Shown here piece by piece: positions 13,610 through 25,296 of a stretch of 64,000 nt of DNA. The notes beneath the pieces were generated by a model. It had not been told where the DNA came from. It saw only the letters and a program-made list of their open reading frames with translations, and did not search any database. Within the stretch, counting starts at the first letter, position 1. Every line of letters starts with the position of its first letter. A program made the position numbers and the translations under genes. Origin of the DNA: Cucumis sativus (lineage: Eukaryota; Streptophyta; Magnoliopsida; Cucurbitales; Cucurbitaceae); the NCBI RefSeq assembly GCF_000004075.3, contig NC_026660.2, positions 7,068,001-7,132,000 on the forward strand, written 5' to 3'.

Positions 13610-13720
13610 GCACATAAACACATACAGTCATACATATACACACACTCGCACACGTAATACACATACGTATACACGTCTGCACACGCATACTTGCACATAA
13701 ACAAACGCAACTTGTACACA
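13610..13720. repeat. degenerate CA-rich simple repeat
   Basis: Alternating acacatac, cacacgcatac and acacgt blocks form an alternating purine-pyrimidine tract of about 110 bases. It is an interrupted microsatellite. Confidence 0.6.
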
Positions 13721-15027
13721 CAAAGTTTTAAAAATTTTCAATTGAACTAGACTTTATTACGAATGGAGGCACAAAAAATTCTAAAGATTTCAATTGAGTT
13801 AGACTTTCTTATGAATTGTGGTGAATATGAAATGAAGAGTACCAAATAATGGAAGTATTATTTCATAATCGAGATTGTGTCTAATAAGCCTTAGTTTTAC
13901 ATACTGTCATACCTAATTGTTTACGTACACATAGGTCGAGACTGATTTTTCTTTTTATTTCTTTTCAAAGTAAATATATTGTTTGAAAAAATGAGAGGAG
14001 AAATGTTACAGAGAGTGGAGACATAATTGTTTAGATGAGTTCATGAAATCAAGGGGAAATTGATGAGTGGACAATGACAGCAAAGCACACGAAAGGTGTA
14101 AAGAATGAGTATTGAGTTATGCATGAGCACCACGTTTAAGTTTTTCCCATTTATGTCAATTACTCCTAATAATTTTCCTAATAATAATGATATGAATTGT
14201 TTATAGCAAAATGTTAAATATAGATATTGGTATATAGATATTGGTATGTTACTATCATCTATTGCTATAAACTAATGGTTGATTATTGTTTATTGCTTAT
14301 GAAATTTTGTTATATTAGTAGATATTTTCACCACTTATTTAGATGGAAACCGTTTTACTAATAATTATATTATAATAAAAATTCTAAACAATAAAAACTT
14401 TGGACCTTTTCCAGAGAGGAAATTAATGCATGATTTGAGGCAATGTCCCCTTTTTTTAGTAAGTGTGATTTTACATGCATTGTTTCTTTGCTGGCGTACT
14501 ACTGCCCCTTTCCTTCACTTCTGTCATCATCATGGCTCTTTTGTTTTCAATTCCCTTGCATTCATCAATCATATCTTTATTTTAATGTTAAATCATATTT
14601 AAAAGAATTTCTAGTACACCATAGAATTGAAAAATTAGTAACAAAAAGAGTATATATTACCTTTTCCTACTGCAATTTAAATGTACAATCGCACATTTTT
14701 ATTCTAAAATTGAGTTGTGATATAAATGTTAATTAAGTTTAAGAGTGCCTTATGACACAAGTAGAAGGATATATATATCAGAAGTTTGTGGGGGCAAGTC
14801 GTGAACGTAATAATGCCCAAGAATAGTTCGGGCATACAAAAACTTCACTAACTTTTACCATAAAAGAAAAGACAGAGAAATATATTATACAAAAATTACA
14901 AGACAAAGAATGGATTATTATTGTAGTAAAAATTGAAACTAAAGAATTTGTTAGCAGCTATATTTGGTAAACAGTTTCAAATATTTTGCTATATATAAGA
15001 ATATTCCTTCAATGAATATCCAAACAT

Positions 15028-15029
<2 letters not shown>

Positions 15030-15061
<32 letters not shown>
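15030..15061. repeat. uninterrupted poly(A) tract
   Basis: Thirty-two consecutive A residues. No retroposon body or target-site duplication was recognised beside it, so it is recorded as a simple homopolymer. Confidence 0.9.
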
Positions 15062-15064
<3 letters not shown>

Positions 15065-15728
15065 AATCTAATTGTATCAAAATTAAAAAATAAAAATCAG
15101 ACCTTAAGGTACATTTAGAATAAAAAATCTGCAGAATTTTAAGTCACTGAAGCTGAATATTTGATTCAAAATCGAAAATTATGAAAGATAGATGTGATCA
15201 TATACTATATTATATTTACTAACTAATATTGTGAAGCTGATTATTGAGAATACATATTCTGGCTTATAAACCGAGTATACGTGAGGTTATATATGTTGAT
15301 AATCCAAAATTTAAAATTGAACTCCATTAATTAGAGATTAAATTTGTAAGCGCTTATATCTGAAGTTTCATTTGTGGTTTTTGAATGGTATTTTAAAAAA
15401 TAATAATAAATTATTAGCTATGGGCAAAGAGAATGATTAAAGGAAAAAATAAAAAAAACAAAAGCAAAAACAAAAGCAATGATAGCTTTTGATGATATAT
15501 TATATGTGGACTCAACAATCTTTTGCAACTGCCTTCACTAAAACATCCAATTTTATACACATTTTCACCCCACAAAGAGGCAAAAGAGAAAAAGAAAGAA
15601 AGAAAGAAAGAAAAAATCTGCAGTGCCCCTAAAATGAAGAACTCACCAATTTTCAACTGAATATATAATGAAGACTGCAAAAAAAAAGAAGAAAAAGGAA
15701 AAAAAGAAAAAAAAAAAAGGAAAAAAGA

Positions 15729-18700
15729 CTAATGGTGTCTTGTATTTGAGCTACGTAGGGTGACACCATGTAAAAACTTTGTATACCCAAGAAAACTAAG
15801 CTTCCCATCTCCTCGAATCCACTCTTTAAGGATAGAGTGTGCTGAGGAACCAAGGTTTAATTCCTGCATTTTCGAAACAGAATATTGTAAGAACCGATTA
15901 GATTTATGTGTGAATTTTCAAAGAGTAGAAAATGAACAAACCTTAGCTAATTCTTCAACTGATATCACCCGGTTGCCCTCACGCTCGAAATGCTCAAAGG
16001 CCACACAGGCTATCTGCTCCCACCGGTCAAGAGCTTCCAATTGATGTGTACTGATTGAAGCAGCACAGAACTCCTCAAAGTCCATTCTTCTGTAGGCAAG
16101 GGGCTCCAACTGAAAAATGGTATCCTATTTCAGTGATCAAAATTGTTTCATATCTAAATTTAATTATGTACCAAATCGACTAAATTCTAACTTTTAAAAT
16201 CACAATTACTACATTCTAATGTACTGCTTTGGAACCAAATTTACAATTTGACCTTTATTCAATCATTTGAACCTTCATACAAGTTTTATTTTATTTTTGC
16301 CTAAAATCAATCAATGGCCTTGGATAAAAAAGAATAATTGAAAGACCCAAGTCGATTCTAGTAATTTTTATGCATGTACAAGGATTAAATAAATATTCTA
16401 GATCTAAACAGAATAAACATAAAATTTAAAATAAATGTTCTAAGGTGATATGGGTTGTCCTATGAGATTAGTCCAGATGCGTGTAAGCAAGTCTAAACAT
16501 TGGCGGAGGTAAAAAAAGAAAAATTTAAACAAAACAACAGTACTTCCTAGTTCCTAATTAAGATAGAAATCTGAAACCAGCATAGTAAAAAATTCAAGTA
16601 ATAACTATATTTACAATCTAGCATGAAGATAAGAATTGAGTTAAAAGAACCCTACCGAATTTACAATTTCATGAACCCTTGACTCCCTCATAGCATCCGT
16701 TGCGTTCCGCATTAAAGCCTAGAGCATAGGTATTTATGAGTCAAAACACACAGTGAAGGAGAGTGATGATTGTATTAGTCCTGCTCTATAAAAAAAAGAA
16801 ATCAGGGTGAAGAGAAGTACTGACCATTTTGAAGTTATCAAGCCCAACACGCCCATCGTGATTTGGTTCCAACAATGCAAACTGAGCTCTAAGATAAAAG
16901 AGTTCAGTTTCTGACAAAGCTTTTGAGAGAGCCTGAAATGGAAGCTTTTACGATCAGAGGATTGAAAAACAATTTAGGTTTGACAATGAAAACATCGAAG
17001 CTCAATTAAGAAAATAAGATATGATTGCATAGGTGTTTTTGAAGGGACGGAATAATTTCTAATACCAGCAACCAAATAAGAAACAAAAAGAAGAATCTTT
17101 AACCTTCATAGCTGCACGTTTGAAAGGAGTAGCTTGCAGGTATGATTTGACCAACTTATAGATTAATATATCTAAAGGTATACGACGACTATCATCCTGC
17201 AACCATGGGTGAGCTGCAAAGGAAAAAAAAAGGATGTTCAAGATGTCCAGAGCTTGGAAAAGAATCTCTTGATGTCATAATTCAAATTTGTACAATATAA
17301 TGGTCTAAATATATCTTTTAGTATATTTTTCAATTAGTCCCTTGTATTTTAACATTTTTCAATTATTTTGTGAAGATTTAAGATTGCTGAAAATGAACTT
17401 GGAATGATAGTGAGTTGGCAGAAATTTAGGAGAAATAAACTACCTAAAAGAAGAAACTGAATTTTGCCAATTTCTTATAAATTTAAAGAATAATTTTCTA
17501 ATTTTCTTCTTTAGACCTAGAACCACCACTAAATTACTGCCAACTCACCAAGAATTATGTCATGTAATTCGACATCAAATACACCGAAACATTGGGTACT
17601 ACGAGATGAGCTAGAAAAACATAAGTTACTGAAGTTTGGCTATTTACTGTTTTTCAGGGTTTTCTTTTTTAGTACAATATATTGAAACTACCATGGAAGT
17701 AAAATGACCATTTCTCTTTTAAATTTTTAATATGGGTTGGGTTGGTTTGACCCTTACATAATGAACCAGTAGGGTTCATTTTTTTTGCCAACCGGATACT
17801 TCGGGTTGGTCCATAATTTTCCTCCAACCCGGCTTATGTACACCCCTAGTAAAGACGGATAATAAACCTTAAAAAGTATGGATATCATTCGAAATTCAAC
17901 CCATTTGTATACCCTCCAATGGCCTCTAAAGAAGAAAGGACATAAAAACAAAAACTTACTGAGCGCCTGAACTGCAGTCATTCTCTTTCTATAATCTTTG
18001 TTGAGGAGCCTTTTCACAAAGTCTTTTGCCTCAGGAGACACTGAAGGCCACGGTAAATCATCAAAATTAGGATCCGCTCTTAACACTGCACGGAAAATTC
18101 CTGATTCTGTTCTAGCCCAAAATGGCCGACTTCCACACAGTAAAATATAGGTAATAACCCCAATGCTCCATATATCTGCTTCTAGAGTGTAAGATCTATG
18201 AAGCACTTCAGGAGCAACATAATAAGCACTTCCAACAATATCGTTAAGTCTCTCGTCTGCACGTGGGTAACAAAAGGGAACGAAGTGAACCATCCAGTAG
18301 ATAAATCAGTCTAAAAATGTAACAAAAATTCTTACTGTTCCTAACATTCATCTGATGCAGTAGGTCAATCACAATAATGGGATTTCCATAATGCACTTTT
18401 TAATTATTGAACTTACACTACAAAAATTGTTCAAATATCTGATAATTTCATCAAAAAACAACAATTAGAAAATTTGATTATTTGTCAAGCAAATAGCAGT
18501 TTCAGGAGGAAAGACTTCCACATTTGTTTCTTTCTCTAAAACAACATAAGAAATTTCAATCACTGTTTTCATATAAATTTAACACCAGCAAGTTCCATTT
18601 TCCTTTTCAAGGCAGTGTATTACAGAAAAATCATATTCGAGTTGACTTCAAAATTTTATAATTAAACATTGGTAAAAGGTAAATAAAGCATAGTAGAATT

Positions 18701-21700
18701 GTCGTAGGTTGACATAAATATGCAATTTGTGGACAATATATAGTTCAGTTTGAATTGTCAGCGAAATACAGTTCTAGAAAGAGAATATTACAACTTCATC
18801 AATCGTCAACTCTTCATGGAGGACAACATAGTTTGTGTACAAAAAGGGGGTGGTCTTCTCAAGAGCACAAGACAAGTGACAGTCTGAGTGTGAAATTGTA
18901 AATGGTTGAATGTAAAAGCTCACAAAAATAGGTGAGCCAACTATTATGCAACACCGTTAAGTTAACTATAAGCCTAGAGAGGAGGACAAAGAAGCCTTAG
19001 GAGGAGAGTTTCATCCCCCAATAAGTTTGAAAATTGCGACCAAAACTCACAGAGATACATAGAGTCTAACAAAGGACCAAATCTCAAAAATCTCTTGAGC
19101 CCTCCAGAAATTTTATCATTCTTCACTTCCCAATTCTCCACAAACACATGTTTCTCTATGGGAATCCATATAAAGTCTATCATTTTTACAATTCTAATTT
19201 TGTTAGATTGGAGTCCAGTTTTTTTAGCTCAACTCCTCTTGTTTAAACTGTCTTTTTGTGTTTTAGTATCCACTTCCCCTTGAATTTTATATATATTTTT
19301 TAATTCTTTTTTCTGCATGAAAGCTGGGTTTCAATCACTTGAAATAACAATAAACAATTATAGATCTATTTTTACCTGGTCTGACAAAGTCTGAAAGACC
19401 AAAGTCGATGAGCTTCATATCAGCATCTTCACTTCTAGAGGTAAATAGGAAATTCTGTAGAGCATAGAGAAAAGTGGAAGCAGTATAAGTAACAAAGGGG
19501 AGGTACAAAATGACCACAAGAAGTAACCCTTCTCTCTCTCTTCTTTTTTGGTGGGGTAATCATCAAGAAGCTCTCCCTAATTGCCTAAAGTGAAGTATGA
19601 TACAAATATTGCAAACACACATACACCATTACTTCCATTGAAATAATGTCGTATAATGAGTTCCAAGCTATGATCCTAGATTTTGCAAGGGAAAAAGAAC
19701 AACTCATCCTCAGAGTACGGAACCAAAAAGTCAGGAAAGTTCATTATGACGGAAGCTTTCTAAAATTTAGTTGCAAGAAAAAAAAAGGTAAGCTTATACT
19801 CCACCAAAATTATAATTTATAAAGGAAAATAAAAATGTAAATCACGACCTCAGGCTTTAAGTCACGGTGCACAACGCCTTGAAGATGACAAAATGCAACT
19901 ACACTTAAAATCTGAACAACTATATTTTTGGCATCTTCTTCTGTGTATCTTCCTCCTCTACAATGAGGGAAATACTTCAGTATAAATCAAATCAGTCAAA
20001 GATAACACATCATTTTACAGATAGAATACCTTGACAAGATTCTGTCCAGAAGTTCCCCACCTTCACATAACCTAAAAGGAAAAGTATAAAAGGAACTTTA
20101 AATTGAATTCAAATAATCTGCAGAAACTGAACTACATAAGAAACCTAGAATGGTTTGTTTTTATTTCATTTTGATAAGAAACAGAGATTACATCAAGAAT
20201 CAAGAAGAATGTTAGAATGTACAAGAACAAAAAAGGAAAGAAAAACCAAGCTCACAGAAAAGGAGTTCAAATCCAAACTAAAGAAACTGACTCCAATCCA
20301 ATACTATCAAACCAAGCTCATAATAACAAAAAGCTGCAGAAACTGAACTACATAAGAAACCTAGAATGGTTTGTTTTTATTTCATTTTGATAAGAAACAG
20401 AGATTACATCAAGAATCAAGAAGAATGTTAGAATGTACAAGAACAAAAAAGGAAAGAAAAACCAAGCTCACAGAAAAGGAGTTCAAATCCAAACTAAAGA
20501 AACTGACTCCAATCCAATACTATCAAACCAAGCTCATAATAACAAAAAGCTGTTTAATAGACACTAATAGCATGTTATACCTACTCATCACAAACTCCCA
20601 AACCTCATCCCAAGATCTCTCAACCTCCCTTGAAAATTTTCTACTTCTCTCAGCGGGTCAGCCCATACCCCCCACCAGACAAGGCAAAGAAACTAGACGG
20701 CAACAGAACTCTTCCTTTATCCCAAAACCGAGTATTCAAGAGCACCTCCACAATCATGGTACTAGACTCCCTACCATGAGCCAAATATAAGCACAGCGTA
20801 CTCAAGCAGTTCCTCCAAAGGGAGTGAGCAAATGGGCATCTCCACAACAAATGATCAATATTCTCATCAGGCCTCCTGCAAAGAACTCACACCATTGAGG
20901 GCCCAACACAATGGGACTTTACTCTTCAAGAGAAAGGAGAAGACAAAAATATTATCTTAGCCGAGATTGGGGTGGGTCACAGAAAATATGAAAGAAAGAG
21001 AACCCCTCAAAAAGTCAGGAAACCGAACTCTGGCATCTCTTCTCCTAGGAACACCTGAAGATTAGGAAGAACAAAAAGCAGGGTAACCTAATATTTTCGT
21101 TAATCTCTCCATCCGACAAAAGTCTGTGGAACCCCATGGAAAACAGGAAGATGGTCAAAGAACAAAACAAACCCTGGAATGAAGCCCCTTGTCAAATAGG
21201 TGATATAGATGACATGAGGTAATAAAGAACAATGAGAGAACTACCCAGCCTACCGATCCTCTAAATAAAACCTCAGATCCATCTCCAGCAAGATATTTCA
21301 TAAACCAAAAGAGAGATGGCTGAAGATTTAGCTGATCAAAAGTTTTGCTTTTACTCAAGCCCTTAAAACCGCACTGTACTCTGCAAATGGGGGCGGGGGG
21401 CCATATCTTCTCACAACAATTCTTAGGTGTTGAGAGAAAACGCCACAACCATTTTGCCAATATAGCCTCAATACAAAGTGTCAAATTATGTCCAATAACT
21501 TAACCAGTCAATGCCCCAAGGTTTGGAAACAGCGTCCCAGCAAAACATGAAGAGACCCTCCCCCTCATCCTCTTCCCACAAAAAACCCTGCAACATCTTC
21601 TCGATAACCTTAGTAACCAAAACTGGCATCATAGATAAAAGATGTGAAATAACTAGAGATGCCACTTAAGACCTCCAAGAACCCAAATACACTGGAACAT

Positions 21701-24700
21701 TTTCTACCAGAGAATTTAAAAAAGAATGGCACTTCGAATTATCCCCTGCCTTCCATGGGTCACTAATTTGGTAAGACTTGTGAAAGCTTCAAAGAAGGAC
21801 CAAAACCCATTAGAACTGACAAAGGAGCTTTGCTGATTTGAAGAAAAAGGGTTGTGGGATAAGTGACAAGACTACTTTCCCACTTTAAAACCCTCAACCT
21901 GACCCTTATTTATATTATTTTGTAGCTCATTGAGAACATAGGACTATGTAAACATTCAATTCCGACTGAACTGTAGATCAATAACAAAAAAAAAAAAAAA
22001 AAAGGCTACACAATTCCTCATTTATTGAACGTTGAGGAAATATATCTTAAATTCACAAATTTCAAGTTGAATCCATCAAGACCTATGGTAAGGGGGAAAA
22101 TGCAGTATGGTATAATTAAATAGATGATAGATCCAATAACTAAAAACAAATTGTGACGTTCTTCATGTAGTACAGCATGGTGAATTTGCCACTGTATCGG
22201 AATAGTGAAATAAAAGGAAAACAAGAATTAAGATAACTTTTTCAGATACAGAATGATAAGAAAAAGAAGAACGACATACTCCATGACTATGTAAACGTTA
22301 TTGGCATCCTCACATGCATCGTGAAATTTAACGAGGTGCTTATGCCCAGATAGAGACTTCAATATTTTCACCTCTCTCCGAACATCTTCAATAGAAATTG
22401 CTGTTGTCATCTGCAAACATATCTTCTTTAAGAAACACTATAGGCAATGCAATCGATGAACCAGAGAAAAGAAATGTTATATGCAGCGAGCTATAGGTTC
22501 AGTTTTAGATGGAGAGAAAAGAATGAACCACCTAATAGTTTAACCAGCTAGAAAAGATAAATATTTGAGGATGGACTACAACAACTAAGGAAGATTCAAA
22601 AGAGGCAATAACATATGGTAGTCCAATGAAACCTCCAAGGAGAACTTGTTCCAAGTAGCCAACTATGCATGTGGAAACTTCAGCCCAAGCAAACTTAAAT
22701 GTTACTTAACAAATGAAAATACACGTTAATGTAAATCTTTCGAAGAATTTAATCGATACTAATGATATTGTATCTAAGTTGAATAGATAACTCAACCTTT
22801 AAGCTGAATGAAAGTTTGTGCAGGAATGCAAAAAGTATAATCCCAACAAGAATGGCATTTGGTAGTGACACCATGTTGAAAGCTGTACAAACATTGGTGG
22901 TATATGTTTTGATTTTTCAGTGAATGTATATGCAAGATTAATGGACTATGAAGGAGCTTACTAGAGAGATCCAAAGACACGGATGAGCTTACGATCAGTA
23001 TACACGAAGCATAGTCAGAAACTTGTTTCTTACAATTAGACACTACATGCCTACCATGAGGTACAATTGCTAATTCCCAAGACTAGGTGTACATCAAGAA
23101 TGAAATGCAGTCGAAAGGATTGCCCTAGCGGGAGCAATATCATTGAAGCACTGAACATGCCAAGCAGCTTCACTCAGCAACTTGCAGCAGTTGCCATTAT
23201 GTCCCTCAGGAAATATTTTTATGGAGACTCAGGAAGCACAAAAGTAAAATAACATAACTTTCCCTTTCTTTTCTTGATAAGAAATAGTATATTAGAAAAA
23301 AGCCAAGATGAGGGGCACAAAAGAACAACCGAGGAGCCAGGTTGAGAAAACCCACCCAGCAACCTAACGAATAAGAACAACTTCCAATCGTTTAGGAAAC
23401 TGCATTTCCTTGTGTTCGACGGAACTAGCCTCAATATTTTATTATGTGTCACAATTTGCACAAGAAGCTCATTTAGCAAAGTCATAGTCTTTGATTGGCT
23501 TCAAAGACCAAAAACGCATTCAATCAGTTTCAGTTTCAACAACAATCAATATGTTCTTCCAAGTTCAGGACCACAAGCAAAGTCTTTGAAGATAACTTGT
23601 TTCAAATTTATCCAAATCAGCCGAGAGAAAGCCCTTTTTTTCTCACTAGGTAAAGAGAGCCACAATCAAATTTCTTCAATTGGAAACTTCAATCACAAAC
23701 CAAAAGCCAACTACGATGCCGAACCTACCCTATTCCATCAAGGAACACAGAAGACAATGATCATGATGGCCTTCAATATTGAAATCTTAGTAAAATTTTG
23801 TTATGCAGGTCACATATGACATATCCAAACTCCATAAATTTTTAATTTTTTCACATGTGAGTTTCCAAGCTGGCTTCAGAACACCTAACTATTCCCACAA
23901 TACAACTGTCTAGCTCTATTATATTTGACTGCCAAGGTAACTTATACTAGATACATGGCTAGTGGTCAAGTCACCATAGCTTGAATTCATTTCCTCTAGA
24001 CCCTCCTAACCACTATGCCAACCTATTGTGGTTCCAACCTCCATCAGTTTTGGTTAGGATATTATCTAAGCTCTTAACTTTTGAGTGCCAAAATTTCGTA
24101 AAACTCACCAACAATGCTCCTAATTTGTCTTACACGAAGACCAAAATGTTTAAACCAAAATATAACAACTTCAAGCCACCAACCACAAACCAGAAAGAGA
24201 GAGCTTAACAAAAACTTTTGAATGCCAAATCAAAAGTACATTTGGACCCAACACACCAAACTACACACCATATACGAATATATAAATGACAGAAACCATA
24301 CCCAATTCCGAAACAGAAACACGGGTGATACAGAAGTTGCTTTAAATTACTTCATAATCAATCCTATAATGCAGAAAACAGCAGGCCAAACAAAGTAAAA
24401 AAAAAGGAAAACCAAGGTGATTCATATCACTGTAGAGTAGTACCTTGGCTTTAGAGATGATCTTAACAGCCACCGGTTGATCTCGGAGCTCACCTTTCTT
24501 CCCCTTCGCAGAACAAGTATGACCAAAATGTCCTCTCCCAACCTCCTTCCCCAACTCATACTTCGCCCCAAAATTCTTCCCATAACCAAAGCTTTTATCC
24601 AGCAACTGCTCCGGTTCCGCCCCCCTCTCCTCCGGGATCGGTCCTTCCTTAGGCTTCGTATACCCAAACCGCTTCGCTAACGAAGCTTTAATATGCTTAG

Positions 24701-25031
24701 CCGGCGACGGCGGAGCAAACCTCCGCTTAAAAAACCTCCCCGGCGTCGAAGCCCTAGCTGGCGACGGCGAAACACCAACAGGCAAAGGACTAGCACCAAC
24801 TCCATGAGGATAAGGACTCGGCCAAGGACTAGGATAGGAAGTCCTCGCCGGCGTCGTAGCCGTAGTAGTCTTCAGATTAACAACCCCATTCCCAGCTCCA
24901 CTCCCAGAAGGAAAATGAGACGGATCGACACCGTAGCCGGTAGTAGAAGGCGGAGAAACGGTGGTAGTAATGGTAGTTGGAGTGACATCATTGTCAGTAG
25001 TCGGAATAGTCTTACCATAACACTGCCCCAT
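15729..25031 (-). CDS. CDPK-related kinase, CRK3-like, 11 exons, 609 aa
   Basis: Exons in gene order: 24444-25031, 22280-22410, 20030-20071, 19849-19957, 19376-19454, 17960-18256, 17104-17213, 16825-16932, 16656-16718, 15942-16109, 15729-15863. Every junction is GT-AG and the sum is 1830 nt. The N terminus begins MGQCYGK, with Gly2 and Cys4 suitable for myristoylation and palmitoylation, so membrane attachment is expected. Residues 11-150 are a Pro/Ser/Thr-rich variable region. The kinase domain starts near 158: glycine loop GRGHFG 165-170, VAVK Lys190, catalytic HRD 284-286 (Asp286), DFG 307-309, APE 331-333. Residues from about 450 form the degenerate EF-hand region of CRKs, which generally do not bind calcium well. 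The variable region and the [20 protein letters not shown] block are closest to Arabidopsis CRK3; length matches the family. It is a Ser/Thr kinase with presumably intact catalysis. Introns 1 and 2 exceed 2 kb and carry transposon remains. UTRs are not defined. Confidence 0.95.
19060..19320 (+). mobile_element. retroelement 3'-end relic in CRK intron 5
   Basis: Within intron 5 (18257-19375) a plus-strand stretch encodes [14 protein letters not shown] followed by T-rich DNA and cttccccttgaattttat. This resembles the ends of plant LINE-type proteins and their 3' UTRs. Frames are broken. It lies opposite to CRK transcription. Boundaries are not determined and the assignment rests on resemblance only. 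Confidence 0.4.
20118..20549. repeat. perfect 216-bp tandem duplication in CRK intron 2
   Basis: Copy 1 is 20118-20333 and copy 2 is 20334-20549. Both start ctgcagaaactgaactac and end ataacaaaaag, and I found no difference on reading them side by side. The unit contains ttttgataagaaac, a motif that on the opposite strand resembles the 3' end of the LINE relic next to it. The array starts 47 bases from the 5' boundary of exon 3. Identity means either a recent duplication or an assembly artefact. Confidence 0.92.
20560..21900 (-). mobile_element. LINE (non-LTR retrotransposon) relic in CRK intron 2
   Basis: The minus strand encodes pieces typical of the C-terminal part of plant L1-like reverse transcriptase proteins: [11 protein letters not shown] (21480-21350), then [20 protein letters not shown] of the zf-RVT region (20880-20800), then [13 protein letters not shown] (about 20610-20575). 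The order matches a LINE read on the minus strand, the same direction as the CRK gene. Stops and frame changes separate the pieces, so it is dead. The 5' limit is uncertain; the 3' end probably runs into the 216-bp tandem duplication. Confidence 0.7.
23255..23480 (-). mobile_element. probable LINE 3'-end fragment in CRK intron 1
   Basis: The plus strand reads ttttcttgataagaaatag followed by aagccaagatgaggggcac, the same style of sequence as the LINE relic end in intron 2, in the same orientation. No intact coding frame remains. The remainder of intron 1 (22411-24443) shows no recognisable element. Confidence 0.35.
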
Positions 25032-25275
25032 CCGTGAAATTCCCTACCACCCAGTCTGACTCAGTAGCTTCTGCCGGCGTGGAAACGGATCACGGCGGAG
25101 TCAAAGTCCGCACATCCGACGGCCTCTAACCCTCCGCCCCGATCTGATCAGATCTCAACCAAAATCAATCTCTCTAAGAAAACGTCAAAAACAGAGAATG
25201 AAAGAGAATAAGAAATTTGAGTCAGAGAAAAATATAGAGAAAATGGAAAGATGCAAAAATTGAAAGAAAAAAAAG

Positions 25276-25296
25276 GAGAGAGAGAGAGAGAGAGAT
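25276..25296. repeat. GA microsatellite in the CRK 5' leader
   Basis: About ten ga units lie roughly 245-265 bases upstream of the CRK start codon, reading as CT on the sense strand. CT microsatellites are common in plant 5' UTRs. Whether this part is transcribed is not known. Confidence 0.8.

Larger units (their letters stand above)
12100..15400. other. intergenic DNA between SAUR and the CRK gene
   Basis: No coding exon was recognised. The region holds long T and A runs, a CA/ACACGCATAC-rich stretch at 13610-13720 and an uninterrupted poly(A) at 15030-15061. The open frame at 14443-14736 has no recognisable domain. The CRK 3' UTR on the minus strand probably enters from about 15.4 kb. Confidence 0.5.

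Noticed and set aside
20155..20790. Plus-strand frames of 63 and 139 codons in CRK intron 2
   Set aside because: They are products of the 216-bp tandem duplication and antisense LINE DNA. The repeated peptide is explained by the DNA duplication.
24477..25037. Plus-strand Arg/Ser-rich open frames over the kinase first exon
   Set aside because: They are the antisense of CRK exon 1, whose minus-strand frame encodes the kinase N terminus and glycine loop.
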